Origin: Glandiceps talaboti
Taxonomy: Eukaryota > Hemichordata > Enteropneusta > Spengelidae
Reading direction: 5' to 3'
DNA length: 64,000 bases
Assembly (NCBI RefSeq): GCF_964340395.1
Contig: NC_135570.1
Coordinates: 4,694,322-4,758,321 of the forward strand
Under the pieces are notes generated by a model, which saw only the letters and a list, made by a program, of their open reading frames with translations, had not been told where the DNA came from and ran no database searches. A program made the translations under genes and the position numbers. Position 1 is the first letter of the stretch, and the number at the start of each line of letters is the position of its first letter. Shown in pieces: positions 1-64,000 of this stretch.

Positions 1-175
1 AATGTAATTTAGGCCAAAAAAAAAAGGGTTATTAAGATGGTATTAGATTATCTGCATGTGATTATGAAGATGTTATGTTAGTGTCAAATAATTGCTGTAG
101 AAATTAAATGAATTACTGCATTTAACTTTTACATTGGGTATCTTTTCTCACATTTGTAAACTACCTTTATTTCAG

Positions 176-63812
<63,637 letters not shown>

Positions 63813-63846
63813 GTAAGTAATAAACCTCTACATTCAGTTAATCACT

Positions 63847-63862
63847 CCCCCCCCCCCCCTCC
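63847..63862. repeat. Poly-C run
   Basis: About 13 consecutive C followed by TCCCC in the last intron of the window. Confidence 0.9.
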
Positions 63863-64000
63863 CCATCATACACTATTTCAATATGTATATTACGTGGTTT
63901 GCTTTGTAAAGTTATTGTTCCTGTTCAGTCGGCTATGTATTATTTTGAAATTGATGGTCAACTGGTACAAGACAAGTATAGAACTAGTCTAAGAGTTTAT

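Noticed and set aside
1-30. The TAGGCC-A-run at the window start as the end of another Harbinger-like element
   Set aside because: Only about 14 bases match the 27221 end and the following CTGGTTCTGG block is absent.

Overview
The window is animal genomic DNA. Sixty-nine exons with GT-AG splice sites, separated by AT-rich introns of about 0.1-7.7 kb, form one plus-strand gene, and the introns are full of microsatellites and small inverted-repeat elements. The style of the repeats and the gene family suggest a marine invertebrate, perhaps an amphioxus, hemichordate or mollusc. That placement is inference with low confidence. No bacterial signals, RNA genes or second protein-coding gene were found.

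The gene encodes a giant non-classical cadherin. Both ends lie outside the window: there is no start codon or signal peptide on the left, and the cytoplasmic tail runs on to the right. About 32 extracellular cadherin (EC) repeats are present, here named EC-A1 to A7, EC-B1 to B7 and EC-C1 to C18. They are followed by a membrane-proximal non-EC region, one transmembrane helix and the start of the tail (63812). No EGF or laminin-G domain was seen, so it does not look FAT- or CELSR-like in this part. The layout is nearest in style to CDH23, PCDH15 or Dachsous-type cadherins.

Layout. 176-7420 is block A: 14 exons, 7 EC repeats. 7798-18577 is block B: 14 exons that match block A one for one in order, intron phase and, in 13 of 14 cases, exact length. 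20321-44753 holds EC-C1 to C11, and its first exon again has the 253-nt length of A exon 1. 45972-47939 is a single 1968-nt exon coding a Thr/Gly/Pro/Ala-rich mucin-like stretch built of 60-bp units. 47800-61756 holds EC-C12 to C18, including a furin-type RRKR site. 61668-62810 is a membrane-adjacent region, 62995-63207 carries the transmembrane helix, and 63705-63812 starts the tail with an NPAY motif.

Every exon junction keeps the reading frame except one: the exon at 56017-56308 is one base short in a T run, either a real frameshift or a sequence error. Two places offer in-frame alternative splice sites created by small local duplications (7686/7797 acceptors; 21867/21903 donors).

The introns carry at least four families of short inverted-repeat elements, a 1011-bp element with TAA target duplication (PIF/Harbinger-like), a truncated LINE 3' end, several foldback palindromes, and, in the 7.7-kb intron 36056-43742, two inverted 390-bp copies of one repeat. 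Introns not listed below show nothing beyond ordinary AT-rich sequence to my reading.
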